Assembly (NCBI GenBank): GCA_000467715.1
Contig: AJFK01000013.1
Span: 1 to 64,000 of the forward strand
Direction of reading: 5' to 3'
Length of the DNA: 64,000 nt
DNA from: Hysterium pulicare CBS 123377
Lineage: Eukaryota; Ascomycota; Dothideomycetes; Hysteriales; Hysteriaceae
Shown here: positions 12,969 through 24,212 of the stretch, one piece after another
Numbering within the stretch: the first letter of the stretch is position 1
Layout of the letters: each line of letters begins with the position of its first letter
Program-made: the position numbers and the translations under genes
The notes under the pieces: model-generated
Databases searched by the model: none
The model's input: only the letters and a program-made list of their open reading frames with translations
Told to the model about the DNA's origin: nothing

Positions 12969-13723
12969 GAGTAAGCGAGGGGAAGGTTAGGAATTGAGTC
13001 AAGTGAAGAGGGCTCGGGGCTCCTGGCCGTGAAGCAGGCACGAGCCAGCGCTGGTGGTGAATGAGGCAGGCAGAGGCAAGGCTGCGGCTGCGGGCAGGAG
13101 AGCCAGGCTAGCAGAAGGGACAGGCGGCAGCCTAGAGGGGCCAGGCGGGTGGAAAACAAGTGCCCGCCTGCCACGACCGCATGTGGGTGAGCTGGAGGCC
13201 GATACAGAGAAGGAGGTGAAGAGAATTGCAGGTGAGATTGGGTGCTGGGGCTAGCCAGTCTCTGGGGATGAATGGGATTCTGGAGAGGTTTAGGTACGCG
13301 TCGTGGGGTAACTCCAGCTGTGTGAGCTTAGGCCGTCCAAGAGGCGGCAGCGGGAGTGCTTCGATAGCATTTTCTTAGCGCGGAATCGCCCTCGCTTAAG
13401 GACGTCATCGCCTCCTATTGGGCGCATCCATGCCGGCTCTCGACACCCGTCTGGACACACGAAGCCATCGCCGGCCAGCACCCAGAGTAGATCCAGCACA
13501 GGTCCGTTCAAGGCGGCTCAAAAGCCTCGATCCCGAGTCCAGCATGTGCTAATCCAGGTACAGCTTCAATTGAACTTCATTTGTTCCGTCGACCTGGGCA
13601 CTATCTTCATGTTCTGTGGCGAATTAAAGGCGTTATAGACGCTGAAACACCGCCATGAATCATTCTCCCATCTGTACAACACCAATACGCTATCGTGCTT
13701 GTACGTCATAACTGCCCTTTACG
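12969..13723. other. divergent promoter region, USP and POP3
   Basis: This 755-bp stretch separates the divergent start codons of the large ubiquitin protease (minus) and POP3 (plus). It is GC-rich next to the protease start (about 13000-13260). Small frames on both strands show no family features. It probably carries both promoters and leaders. Confidence 0.5.
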
Positions 13724-14737
13724 ATGCTCCGTGGGCCATCTGCGAAGAAAGCTTCGAAGCCAGTCTTCAAGACCGATGTCCCCTTCGGTGCAACGACATG
13801 GCCACAGGTGGCACCGAATGATCACGATGCCATACTGGACATGCTCTGCAAGTAAGCTACTACGACGCACACGTTCTGATGCCTCCCCGTTCTGAAGCTC
13901 TCGATCTTTGTAAAGAGCAGAGACTGTATTTCGGGAACTTTCCCGCTTCTATGTTCGATGCTTCCCTGCACTCCAATGTCCATCCCCGGTTCTATCACTG
14001 CTGGATTCTCTTACAATATTACAGATCCGCAACTGTATCTGTGAAATCTGCCATCATCTACAGCAATAGCAGCTTGATTTCCCCATCTATCATATACATA
14101 CCTAACCGCCTTTAATAGCCTCCTCGAACCCCTCGGCCGTCACCGCTCAACACACATCAACCCCTCAAAAGGCCGAATTAAAAATCGTAAACGCAAACGA
14201 GCCGCTTCTTCTCCACCGCCCCTCCCACCGCCCCTTCCAAACATCTCCTCGTACCTAACCATTGGTATTAATAGCACGACGCGATATCTCGAATCCTTCG
14301 CGGCAACATCGGCTCTAAAGACTCTCCCACCCTCCGAACAAGCATCCCATTCATCCGATGATACATCATCGACTTCCCTTTCTAAATCTCTTTCGAAGTC
14401 CCTGGCATTGGTAGTGCTGCCCCATCCCTCTCCCTCTTCTTCGCTCCCGCATGCCCAGATTCCTACGCTCGTATATTTATCGTCCCTCTCAAAGAGCGAG
14501 AAACAGTCCCAACCATCCCCTCGTCTTGTCCTACTCTCATCATCATCAGAAACTCGACTAGCAACCGCACTGCATCTCCCTCGTGTTGGCGCAATAGGAA
14601 TCATGGAGGGGGCGTCAGGCGCAGAGAGTTTGATAGAGTACGCAAGAGAAAAAATAGCACCTGTTGAGATAAAGTGGATTGAAGAGGCAAGAAAGGCTGC
14701 GTGGAAGGGTCTCAATGTCGTCAATACAGGAGCTTGA
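13724..14737 (+). CDS. POP3: RNase P/MRP protein subunit Pop3
   Basis: Two exons (13724-13851 and 14119-14737) join in phase to 248 residues. The join restores the family's N-terminal block: FGATTWPQVAPNDHDAILDM runs into LCNLLEPLGRHR exactly across the intron. Exon 2 then gives YLTIGINSTTRYLESFA and, near the C-terminus, HLPRVGAIGI and SLIEYAREKI, all typical of fungal Pop3, an L7Ae-like fold. The protein is part of RNase P (tRNA 5' maturation) and RNase MRP (rRNA processing). The intron is 267 bp, several times longer than most in this window; the branch site CCTAACC lies 14-20 nt before the acceptor. The gene converges on SRP72 with 183 bp between stops. The central linker is Ser/Pro-rich. 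Confidence 0.85.
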
Positions 14738-14920
14738 ACCTAAAGCGGAGACCAGTCTGAGGAGACTAGTAGGCGGGCATAGCGCGAGATTTTCTGCGCA
14801 ATATTTGAACTCTACAGCGACTTTTCGCTCAGTTGAATGCATGAATAAAATGCCATCTAAAAGCTACAGTTTCTCGGTCCATGCCGAATGCCACATGCTT
14901 CCCGACCCCAAGCCTCCACT

Positions 14921-17021
14921 CTACCATTTCCCACCTTTCCCCTTCCCCTTCTTCTTCTTCGCCTGTCCACCTCCGCCACCTACCGGAGCTTGCTTAACCT
15001 CCGCCGCCCTCTCCTCTACTACCGGACCTCCCTGTGTCAAGCCCTCCATCTTCTTCTTCCCCTTCCTCCCTTTTGGTCGGTAATAAGTTCTATCCTTCAA
15101 CGGTAACCACCTCTCCGGATCCATTTTCTTATTTGGATCAAAATCTTTCGGCATACGCGTCTTCCTGATTTTTTTCGCTCTGATAGGTTTCTGCTTTTCC
15201 GCTGTACGCTTGCGACTTTCGGGGGGAGTAGGTGTGGTGGTGGCGATTGCCACACCAGCCTCTTCGAGCTCTGCCGCATCGATGTCAGCGATGAGGCGTG
15301 GGACTGTGGGAAGTGCGTCAACGAGATCGGGGGTGAGTTTCGACGGATCCGACGTTGCGTACGCGGCGACTAGTCCCGCGATTGCGGTTCTATCCGTCCT
15401 GTCTCTCTGATATAGACCCGCAAAGATCTCCCCCGCATCCGCTAGGTCTTCCGGATCCTGACTTTCTAGTAACGCAGTACCCGCCGCTTTCATGAGACCG
15501 GGAGGAGGCGTTTTTGACTTATGGCGCCAGTAACTCGCCGCTTTCGCTAATTCAGTCTTGCTATGTGTGTTGCGGCCTTGGAGGCGGTACAGAGAGACCA
15601 ATGTACCAATCAGGCCGGGCGCAAACCGCACATCGAGGTCGGATGGTGTGCCGGATTGTTCCAGACGCTTAAAGAAGGATTCGAGGAGGTGAATCGCGGC
15701 GGCATGATTGTGTGTCAACACGTAGAGATTCGTGATGGTTAAAAGTAGTCCAACATCGTTCGGTCTTTTTTCCAGAAGCGGGAGGATTTCTTTTAGAGCT
15801 GCCTTGCCGGTCCGGTTCTGGGCGTGAGCAGCAGCGTTGAGGACACCGGCAGCATTAACAGAACTTGATGTGGTGGGTGACCGGTTTTGTGATATATAGT
15901 GTGCAGTAGATGACCGTACACCTGGGTATTTGTGTGATAGAAGATCCATTACATACTCGTTTTGGCGGAGAGTATTGGATTGGAAATCGAATAGTTGATC
16001 TGTTTCTGGAGGCGTGGGCTGAGAGTGAAAGAGGCGATGTGATAGATACGGGTTCGAATGCTCTTTTGATGCTGCTACGCTGTTATTTTGAGCAACGTAT
16101 CTTGTCGATAGTTCCCGGATGCTGATTTTGTCAGTGTTTGAATAAGTGTAACTGTATGAAATGCTTACTCCGCAAATGGAATATTCGTGCACAGCTCCTC
16201 CGCCTCCTCCAATTTGCCTAGTTGCGTAAGGACGTATATTTGTTGAATAGTAATCGGTAAAACCTCCGACTTCTTTTCCTCCACAGTGAGGTCGTCCAAG
16301 GCATTGCAAAGATCTGTTCAACTGTCAACCCTCGATCTTTGAACTAGGGTTGAGTCGTACCCTTTGCTCTATTCAAAAGAATTTCTCCCTGTCCTAACTC
16401 TCCTCTTGATATGCTTCCACAAGCTGCATTGTATGCTGTCTCAAAGGCCTCTAGATCCTCTCGGTCAGGTTTCTTCTTCTGAGCTAAGTGTCCCAAACCC
16501 GCCCAAGTAAGTTGGGCATCCACTGCCCCGGAATTTATTTTGAGGTCATTTCCCTCGTTCTCAGCGCTTGCTTGCTGGGTCGATAACTCCTGGTACACCT
16601 CTGCTGCCTGTGGAAAGTTCTCTGTGCGGTATGCCTGTGTCCTATGTTAGTCGCGAAGCCCCTGTCCCCAACTGCACGCACATACCGCTTGCGCCAGAAC
16701 ATGCTTGAGTCCTCTTCCTCCTTCGTGAGACTGGGCAATCTCTACAGCTTCGGACGGATTCCCGGACCTATATAGCCCATATGCATACTCCATCCACGCC
16801 CTCTCTTTTAATTTGTCCCCGCCATCTTCAAAAGCCTTGACTACGTCATCGTATCGTTCAAGATTCAGAAGTGCAACCACTTTGACGTGCTGTGTTTCCA
16901 GGTCCGATTTCGACTTCTCAAGGGTGGCATTCGCAGCCTTGAGAATTTCATCATGGTCATCGAGCGAACTTTGGCTAAGAAGAGCGGACAGTGATTTGAC
17001 AGCAGATATGGCAGCAGTCAT
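14921..17021 (-). CDS. SRP72: signal recognition particle subunit SRP72
   Basis: Four exons (17021-16686, 16634-16361, 16313-16169, 16121-14921) join in phase to 651 residues; introns are 51, 47 and 47 bp. The human protein has 671 and the yeast one 640. The N-terminal three quarters is a run of TPR-like helical hairpins (for example ALLNLERYDDVVKAFEDGG and QIYVLTQLGKLEEAEELC), known to bind SRP68. The Lys-rich C-terminal part has the SRP72 RNA-binding signature MDPERWLPLKDRTYYRPKG, then a Lys/Gly tail. SRP docks ribosomes carrying signal-peptide chains onto the ER. It shares a biological route with the Sec61-beta gene at 41.2-42.1 kb, but the distance argues against any functional clustering. 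Confidence 0.95.
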
Positions 17022-17423
17022 TTTGGAGATTGATATTAGGTTAACTCCATTGAGGAAAGGATCGGGTCAAGCCTGTATTTCCTTCAGCAGAATTCAGCAT
17101 CTCGAGTGCCTATATTTGTGTTGTTGGTGGGGGTGGTTTGGGCTGGGCCTCGCTAAATCTGCGCGTCGTTTGCTTATCCATAGAGCTATGGCATGCCAGG
17201 GAGAGAGCCTCAACAGCATTCATAGAGTAAGGAGTCAGGAGAGAGTCATTCAGAATTGGTTGCATTCAAGTCTATGCATTATAAGAAGGCTCGTTCCCCG
17301 TGCCAAGTACCTTTTTATCCTGCTACATTCCCTCCCACATAATTGCGCCAGGACGTATGCACCCCATCCAGTTCCCGAAAGGTTCCAATATATCCTCCAA
17401 CGCCGACGCTAAATGCTAATAAA
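17022..17423. other. intergenic between SRP72 start and TFIIE-alpha stop
   Basis: About 400 bp holding the SRP72 promoter and the 3' end of the TFIIE-alpha gene. I see no gene or repeat in it. Confidence 0.5.
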
Positions 17424-18790
17424 TCACAAGGCATCTTCAAATTCATCTTCTTCAGACTCCTCGCCTGCACCGGCTGGCGATGATGCAGCGGCGGGAGAAG
17501 ATACTTCCACCTTGATCTGAGGAGTCGATACTGTAGACGAATCCATCTTCATCCGTTTCGCTTCGGGTGGACCAGTCGATGTCCCTGCTCCGACGACATC
17601 CTCAAAATCGTCGTCATCCTCTTCCTCCTCTTCCAACTCAGCTTCCCTTGCCTGTCGTTCTTGCTCGGCTTTCAGCATGTCGAAGACAGCGTCTAAGGTC
17701 GGGTCCCTGCCCTTCACATCCTCACCGTCAGGATCAGGCTTCAATGAGGGCGTATCGACTCCGTTGACTGAAGGTCCAGAATTCCGGGTGCCGTTTGTAC
17801 CATTTGCAGAATAGAATTCTTTGTCTAAAACAGTCGATTTAGTATGCCACTCAGGGAGCTGGTTTTGCTTCGCAATCTTCGCCAATCGAGTGGTTTCTGC
17901 AGCTCGTTCCGCCTCTGTCCATTCTCTGTCTGTGGCAATAGATACTTCGATCTTCTCCGGAGTAGGTACTATCCCTCTCACTGCGGTTGGTCGTACGGTC
18001 GTAGCTGGTACTGGTTCGTGCTTGGCGACCGGGTTGATATCCTTATCGCGAGGCAATTCGATAGCACCTGATACCGCATCTTCTCCTTCGATGGCTGGAA
18101 TGGTCACTTGGTCAATCTGCTGCATAAGCTTCAGCAGTGGTCCAAACTGTCGGTTGAACTTTGCGGGAGTATCGTCATTCTCCGGCTCCGTGGCGCCGTT
18201 AGAGTGGATTGATTCCAGGGGATGATCGCATTGCTTGCAGAGAAATCCGGCTCCTCGACCGTAGAAATCAACCTTGTCGAGCACTTCCATCGTTGTCCAT
18301 TGAGCTTTGCACTGAGGGCAGTAAAACTCTTTCTTCTCCTGGGACGGCTTTATATTCTCTTTTATTTTCTCATCCAGTATATGGAGTCGATATTTGGTGG
18401 CGTCTATTGCTCGTCGATAATCGATGAAGTAATATTCTCGAGTGATGGCTTTCATGGCGCCATCGCGGAGTTCAGGCCGAGAAAAGCTAAAGAAGTCAGT
18501 AAAGGCAAGCCCGAGAGACCGTGGCACACTTACACTGAGATGAGGCCCGCTTCCTTCAGCTTGCCGCAGAGTTTCTGAGCAGTCTTCAACTGCTTGCCGT
18601 AATCTAATACGACAGCAATGTCGGCCAGCGACAGCCTGTGAGCTCATCAGCCAGAAGAGCAGCCAAAAGAATTAGATTACACGCACGCTCCATGAAACAC
18701 CAGCGCATCGACGACTACAACGTGCTCAGTCTCGTAGAACATTCGAACGACGGTCTTTACGAAGACACGCGCAAGCTCCAAAGGATCCAT
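17424..18790 (-). CDS. TFA1: transcription factor TFIIE alpha subunit
   Basis: Three exons (18790-18687, 18635-18534, 18486-17424) join in phase to 422 residues. The N-terminal winged helix (LARVFVKTVVRMFYETEHVV ... CGKLKEAGLISV) is followed by REYYFIDYRRAIDATKYRLH and a C4 zinc ribbon, FYCPQCKAQWT ... FLCKQCDHPLES. The C-terminal half is disordered and very acidic, as in TFIIE-alpha. The protein recruits and regulates TFIIH in the RNA polymerase II preinitiation complex. I chose the ATG at 18790 because the conserved first helix starts there; an in-frame ATG at 18937 would add 49 poorly structured residues. The gene is divergent from PUS1, with 305 bp between chosen start codons. Confidence 0.92.
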
Positions 18791-19095
18791 GATTGAACGT
18801 GAGACTATGGATTCTTTGTAGTTGTCATGAAAGCGATCCACAGAGGAGCGCTGCTGATTGCGCGATGCGACAAAGTTAGATGGAGGTGAAGACGACAGAG
18901 CGGCTTTAAGTAAACCTAGAAGCTTGTTGAGGCTCATTGAAAGTCATTGACATGTAAAAGCGGTACGCGAGGCGGTCAATAATTTCTGCCACACCGCCAA
19001 GAATGTTGACCGAAGAAAATCCCGCGAGCTTCATCAAATTCGCCCTCGCATTCACATCCACATTTACAATCATCTATGCTCTCTGGGCCGCCACC

Positions 19096-21198
19096 ATGGA
19101 GCAAGCTCCTAATAAATTGCAAATATTTGCAGCATCAATTGATTCCAAAGCTCCAAGGAACATCTCTGTTGACGAAATCTCTGAACCGGCATCTCGCGAC
19201 CGCTCCCCCGACGATCGCAGCGCCGACGATTCAAAACGAGACAACAAGAAGCGCAAATGGGACAATCGACGCGGCAAGTCCCTACTGCACGGCAGTCGCG
19301 GTGCAGCTAAGAAGAAGAATATGGGGCGTAAAGAACACTTGTAAAGCTGCCATTGCCCTGTCCACACGCAAATCTAACTAAGCAAGCCGCGAGCAACTAG
19401 ATCGAAGAGGCCGTAATGAAGCCGAACAATCCAAGAGACAGAGACGAGAAGAGAGCGACCAACAGGTCAAATCTCTCCTACCGTCCGCATTTCCTCGAGA
19501 TGAGATTGATGCCGAGGAGAGAAGACCTAAACGCAAAGTTGCAGTGATGCTTGGGTACTCGGGTACCGGTTACAAGGGGATGCAGATGTATGTCAACGGC
19601 TTATCGGAGGTGCTTGTACCTTTAACCTAATCGAAGTGAAGAGATACTCAGCAGAAAACGATTGAAGGTGACTTGTTCACGGCATTCGTAGCTGCTCGCG
19701 CAATATCCAAAGCAAATGCTGACGACCCGAAGAAATCATCACTCGTCCGCTGCGCACGAACCGACAAGGGTGTTCATGCGGCCGGTAATGTGATATCATT
19801 GAAGTTGATCGTTGAAGATGAGGACATCGTGGAGAAGATCAATAGCCACCTTTCTCCTCAGATCAGAATTTGGGGAATCGAACGTACAACAGGATCCTTC
19901 AGCTGCTACCAGGCATGTGACTCGCGGTGGTACGAATACTTAATACCAACTCATACATTTCTCCCACCACACCCCTCCAGCTTCCTTGGGAAGAAGCTTG
20001 AAGAAGTTGCGGAGCAAGTCGGGGATCTCGAAGAATACCGTAACAGGCAGGAAGAAGTCGCCAAATTCTGGCCTGAAGTTGAAGAGAAGACTATTAAACC
20101 TATACTGGAGACATTGGATGATTCCATAAAACCTTTGGTGGAGAAAGCTCTGTACGCCATCGATGCGACCGATATTGGCGACTCCGACTCTGTTGCAGAA
20201 GCAGCAGCAGACATTCCACGATCTGGAATAGATACTGTAAAATTGGGGGAGAATATTATTGAAAGCAAGAGTGAAGTCGCTGCGGAGGAATTTCAGGAAC
20301 AACTTGATGCCGAGGTAGAACAAACCTTTAAAGCCCTACAAAAAGATGACCAGACGCTCGTTCTGAACGATATGACTGATGGCACCATCCCGCTTCCCGA
20401 CTCCATCGTCAGCAAACCTACTCTCGGAGTCGCTATCAAATCTCTCAAAAACGCTTACATGGACGCTAAACGCGGTTACCGCATCTGCGCTACTCGACAA
20501 GCACGAGTGCAGGAAGCGTTCGAACTGTATGTCGGCACGCGGAATTTTCACAACTACACCGTCCAGAAGAAATTCAAAGATGCTTCCGCCAAGCGCCACA
20601 TAAAATCGTTCAAGGTCGTAGAGAAGCCTATCATCATCAACGATACCGAGTGGTTAAGTCTGAAAGTCCATGGGCAGAGTTTCATGATGCATCAGATTCG
20701 AAAAATGGTCGGTATGGCGGCTTTGGCTGTTCGCTGCGGGACCTCTTTTGAAAGGATCAAGGACTCGTTTGGAGATGTCATCATGAGAGTTCCGAAGGCT
20801 CCGAGTTTAGGACTGCTTTTGGAGAGGCCGGTGTTTGATACGTATAATGAGAAGCAGGCGGCGAAGGCTGGAAGAGAGAAGATCAACTTTGACAAGTATC
20901 ACAAGGAGATCGATGAGTTCAAGCAAAAGGAGATTTATGAGCGAATATTCCGAGAGGAAGCAGAGGGGAATCAGTAAGTGCCAGCTTACCCGTCCCAATA
21001 AAACTTGGTGGAGGGCCTATTGGTTAATATGATGATAGGTTCAATACTTTCTTCACTCACATCGATAATTATAAGGACCCAGCCTTCCTCTACCTCACCT
21101 CGGGCGGCATTGCAGTGACTCGAAACTTCGAAAATAAGTCAACACAGCGGAAATGGGAGGACGTCGAGTCAGAGAATGAATCGAATGGTGAAGGATGA
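19096..21198 (+). CDS. PUS1: tRNA pseudouridine synthase Pus1
   Basis: Four exons (19096-19340, 19387-19587, 19642-20973, 21039-21198) join in phase to 645 residues. The TruA-type motif RCARTDKGVHAAGNVISLK carries the catalytic Asp; VAVMLGYSGTGYKGMQ and MHQIRKMVGMA are also present. A long acidic insert, about 100-130 residues, splits the catalytic domain after the FLPPHP stretch. The N-terminus is rich in Lys/Arg (RDNKKRKWDNRRGK), suiting nuclear import. The enzyme makes pseudouridine in tRNAs and some other RNAs. The ATG at 19096 sits in a near-perfect GCCACCATGG context; an in-frame ATG at 19003 would add 31 hydrophobic residues that could alter targeting. The gene converges on the small secreted protein gene at 21411-21868. 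Confidence 0.93.
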
Positions 21199-21410
21199 GC
21201 AAGTGCGCATGTCTGTATCTCACCCATCAACTTAGATTCCCAAAAGAGATATTATATCTGTAAAAATCCAATTCTAAGCTCAATACAAACCTCATCTCAA
21301 CATCCACATGCATTTGGCTTATAGCATGCGTCTCTCGTCCTCGAAGTTGTCTAACGAACTGGGACGCTCCCCACTGAATCGGCCCCTGCTTGAGGCCATT
21401 TATTCCCTGC

Positions 21411-21868
21411 TCACCGATAACAATTAACCCCAAACCCCTCTACCTTCGCCCCCGAATCCACACACCCTCCCTTTGGCGTATCCAATCTCTTCACCTGACT
21501 TGCCCACGCACAATCCGGGCTCGTGTAAAGATAGAAATGACAGTAACCGGGCTATCGCCATGACTCTTTCAGCATTTTCACCTGGAGAGTAACATAGAGA
21601 AACCAGCTTACCGTAGCATCATATGCATTGACGGAGGAAAAGAGGCCGGGAAGTTGAGTGCAGTTGTTGTAAGCGTAGCCGGCTTGAAAGTAAGATGGAA
21701 GGGAGCCTGCGTATTCCGTTATGAGCCTCGTAGAAGGATCGTGATACAGAGTAGAAAATATATACCGGTCGTTGTACAATTTGGCGAAGGGTAGAATGTT
21801 ACATTCCATTGGGCATTACCGGGTAGGAATAGGGAAGATAAAAGGAGGATAGGTGTTGAGAGATGCAT
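21411..21868 (-). CDS. small secreted six-cysteine protein, effector-like
   Basis: This gene becomes visible only after splicing three short exons: 21868-21766, 21706-21612 and 21551-21411. Introns are 59 and 60 bp, GT-AG, and all junctions are in phase. The product has 112 residues. It starts with a classical signal peptide (MHLSTPILLLSSLFLPGNAQ) and continues WNVTFYPSPNCT. Six cysteines lie at 31, 50, 70, 80, 96 and 110, enough for three disulfides; three N-glycosylation sequons (N22, N30, N49) are present. The stop is TGA at 21413-21411. The architecture is that of fungal small secreted cysteine-rich proteins, some of which act as effectors or antimicrobial proteins; I recognise no named family. 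It converges on PUS1 with about 210 bp between stops. Function is unknown. Confidence 0.75.
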
Positions 21869-22393
21869 TTAGGACACTTCCAGTATCAGGTGATTGGATG
21901 TGGTCGGTATGTGCAGTTGGTCGCTGACGACGGAGAGCAATACGTACCTTACGGACTTTTGAAAGTTGTCGAAATTATGATTCGGACATTTGACGCGGGC
22001 TGACTTCGTGCGTTTAATCTATTTGGATGCAGGGGCAGGCTGTGGATCGTGGGGATCGGCTTACGCACTTTCCAAGCTATATACCTGCATGTGTACTTAC
22101 TCAAGATCAATACGACAATTCTAGCCCTTGAGTTAGCCTGTGCTATGAAACATTGTGGAAGAAGAGATTCTATAAAGCAAATCATGCTACGTATTTTTTG
22201 GTATCTGTATTAGCCTGGCAAAAGTTTCTTTTGCAATATCACATGACATGTACGATAAAGCTGCAGACCGCCCATGAGAGTCGTCAAGAGTCTCCTCGAA
22301 ATTGAACAATCCGCAACCATCCTGCCAGTGATAATCTTCTCAGAGTAATAAATATTCTATCACCATACAGTACCGCAACTTTGTCCTACCAAC
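21869..22393. other. intergenic, promoter of secreted protein
   Basis: About 525 bp between the secreted-protein start and the end of the decayed transporter. A 78-residue minus-strand frame (21949-22185) lacks any recognisable feature. It probably holds the promoter of the secreted-protein gene. Confidence 0.45.
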
Positions 22394-24212
22394 CTACCTC
22401 TGGCTATCTCTAGCCTCTCTCTCTCCGGCTTCTAAACCGTTTCGTTGGGATCTTCGAGCTCCAACATTCTGTTGATTTGCATGGACCACTTCCGGCTTCT
22501 CATTCCAGCTTCTGAACTTCTTTGCAAGCACCTTGAGCTCGAACATTCTGTCGATCTGCGTAGTTGTTCGTCCCATCATCTCAGGGACATAAAGCCAGGT
22601 GAGTGCACAAGATAGAGTAGATAGAGCACCAAAGATCAATGCTACCCGCGCCTGGAGGTTCCCCCGGTCCGGGTTGTAGATGTAGGGTAGGACGAATCCG
22701 AACAAACCGTTGAATGCTCCGGTGGCAATCCAGCCAATGCCTTGGGATTTCGCTCGAAGATGTAAGGACGAGGTTTCAGCTGAGACGGCGACTGATGTAG
22801 GCCAGACTCCTACGCAGACGGTTATCGTCACTACGACCAATGTCGCGGCGGAGTACCTGCGATAAACAGTCAATGAAGCCATCTATGATGTCGCTGGATA
22901 ACGAGCTCACCATTTAACGACTGGACCGGAGGCGCTACCCACACAGCCCATTCCAACCCATGCTATACTCGCACCAGCCAGAGTTTTCGATATCAACGCA
23001 CGCCTTCCGATTCGTGAAAGAACCCACATGCTTATCAAGTTCATGACCATTTCTACAGCGAGTCCGATGATGAGGAATATGATGCTGTCGGTCGATTTCA
23101 TTCCTATACTGTCCGTCAGAGGCTTGTTTATGAGATTCGAAAACCGTGAACTTACTAATGATCTCCATGAAATAGGCGGCCTTGGCCATCAAATTCAAGC
23201 CAAAGGATTCGGGAATGTAATTGACGAGGATTATGATCAACGTACGTCGTAGGTTAGTGCCTCGGAAACACTCAAGGTACGTCGTGGACGTAGCGTGCTC
23301 TTGCTCGTGTAGAAGGCTAAGTCGTAAGTCTTTAATCTTGATTTTGGAGTCGACTTCGGGAGGATCCAGACGCCGTTGTGCCGTCAAGGCTTGGTCAATT
23401 TTGTCTTTGCCAACTAGGTAAGTCGGCCTTTCTGGCGTGATGAAGGCGTGATGACCGGAAGGACAGAGAAAGCCCATTGGGTTGCAAAGGCGACTTTGTA
23501 TCCGTGATCTGCATTCAAAGAAGTGAAGACGACAGCCGCGCCGATAAGTTGGTCTAAGAGCGTGAACTTGGGGAAGAACGCCATGAGTGGACCGCGTAAG
23601 CTTGTGGGAAGAACTTCGGACATGTATGTCTGTACGGATGCCATTACTGAACCGATAGCGACGCCTTGCAAGACCTTGTCAGCCAGAAACGTGCCGCCGC
23701 GAGCATTGATGTCAGCGGGTATGTTTAGAGACATAGCAGGTAGTAACCGCAACTGCTGAAAAGATACTTCCGAGGGCTAAGGTCAAGCGACGGCCCCAGA
23801 GGTTTTCAAGGTAACCTGCAACGGCTGCTCCAAACATTTGTCTGAACGGGCTTGCAATGGCCCAATGTGCCAGCCAGAGCGCTGGCAATATCCTTTGACC
23901 TTTGTATTCTTCGCCAAAATCATATCTGCGCGTAATCAGCATCGAAGGTAAAGGCTTTCATCGACTTACCGGAAGCTAGGCATGGCTATGACCGTTCTTA
24001 CGACAACGTAGTCGTAGAGACACACAATATCCTACGGCTTTTCTCCATTTCTTGAGTGATGAAAAAATAGTCCGCTCGCTGGCTTCGGACAATTCGTCAG
24101 CAAAAGTGCATTGGAAGGCTTCTAACCCGAACTCTTCGACGTGCAGGGCGGTGCGCACGCCAACATGAGGAGGCTTCCCCTGCCTGGATGACCTAGCGAA
24201 CATTTCCAGCAC
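22394..24212 (-). pseudogene. decayed MFS sugar transporter (maltose-permease-like)
   Basis: Most of a 12-helix sugar porter can be read on the minus strand: GYLENLWGRR after helix 2, QTYMSEVLPTSLRGPLMAFF, the central loop ERPTYLVGKDKIDQALTAQR, WVLSRIGRRALI, and the C-terminal YVPEMMGRTTTQIDRMFELK, which matches the sugar-porter PETKGRTLEE-type signature. Three intact GT-AG introns remain (23969-23926, 23155-23104, 22910-22857). The frame is broken at least three times: near 24030 at helix 1; near 23725 before INARGGTFLADK; and at 23434-23455, where an 11-bp tandem duplication shifts the frame. The gene would have carried alpha-glucosides or related sugars with protons. It appears to be a pseudogene; a sequencing error could explain one break but not the exact 11-bp repeat. 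Confidence 0.75.

Noticed and set aside
13290-13511. 73-residue minus-strand frame between the ubiquitin protease and POP3
   Set aside because: Short, no motif, and it lies in the divergent promoter region.
14140-14724. 194-residue minus-strand frame
   Set aside because: It is antisense to POP3 exon 2, whose family motifs and splice junction are clear; its Gly/Glu runs mirror the Pro/Ser-rich Pop3 linker.
16040-16075. GGGTTCGAAT B-box-like word
   Set aside because: It lies inside SRP72 coding sequence and no cloverleaf forms around it.
20336-20599. Minus-strand frames inside PUS1
   Set aside because: Shadows of the strongly conserved Pus1 catalytic domain.
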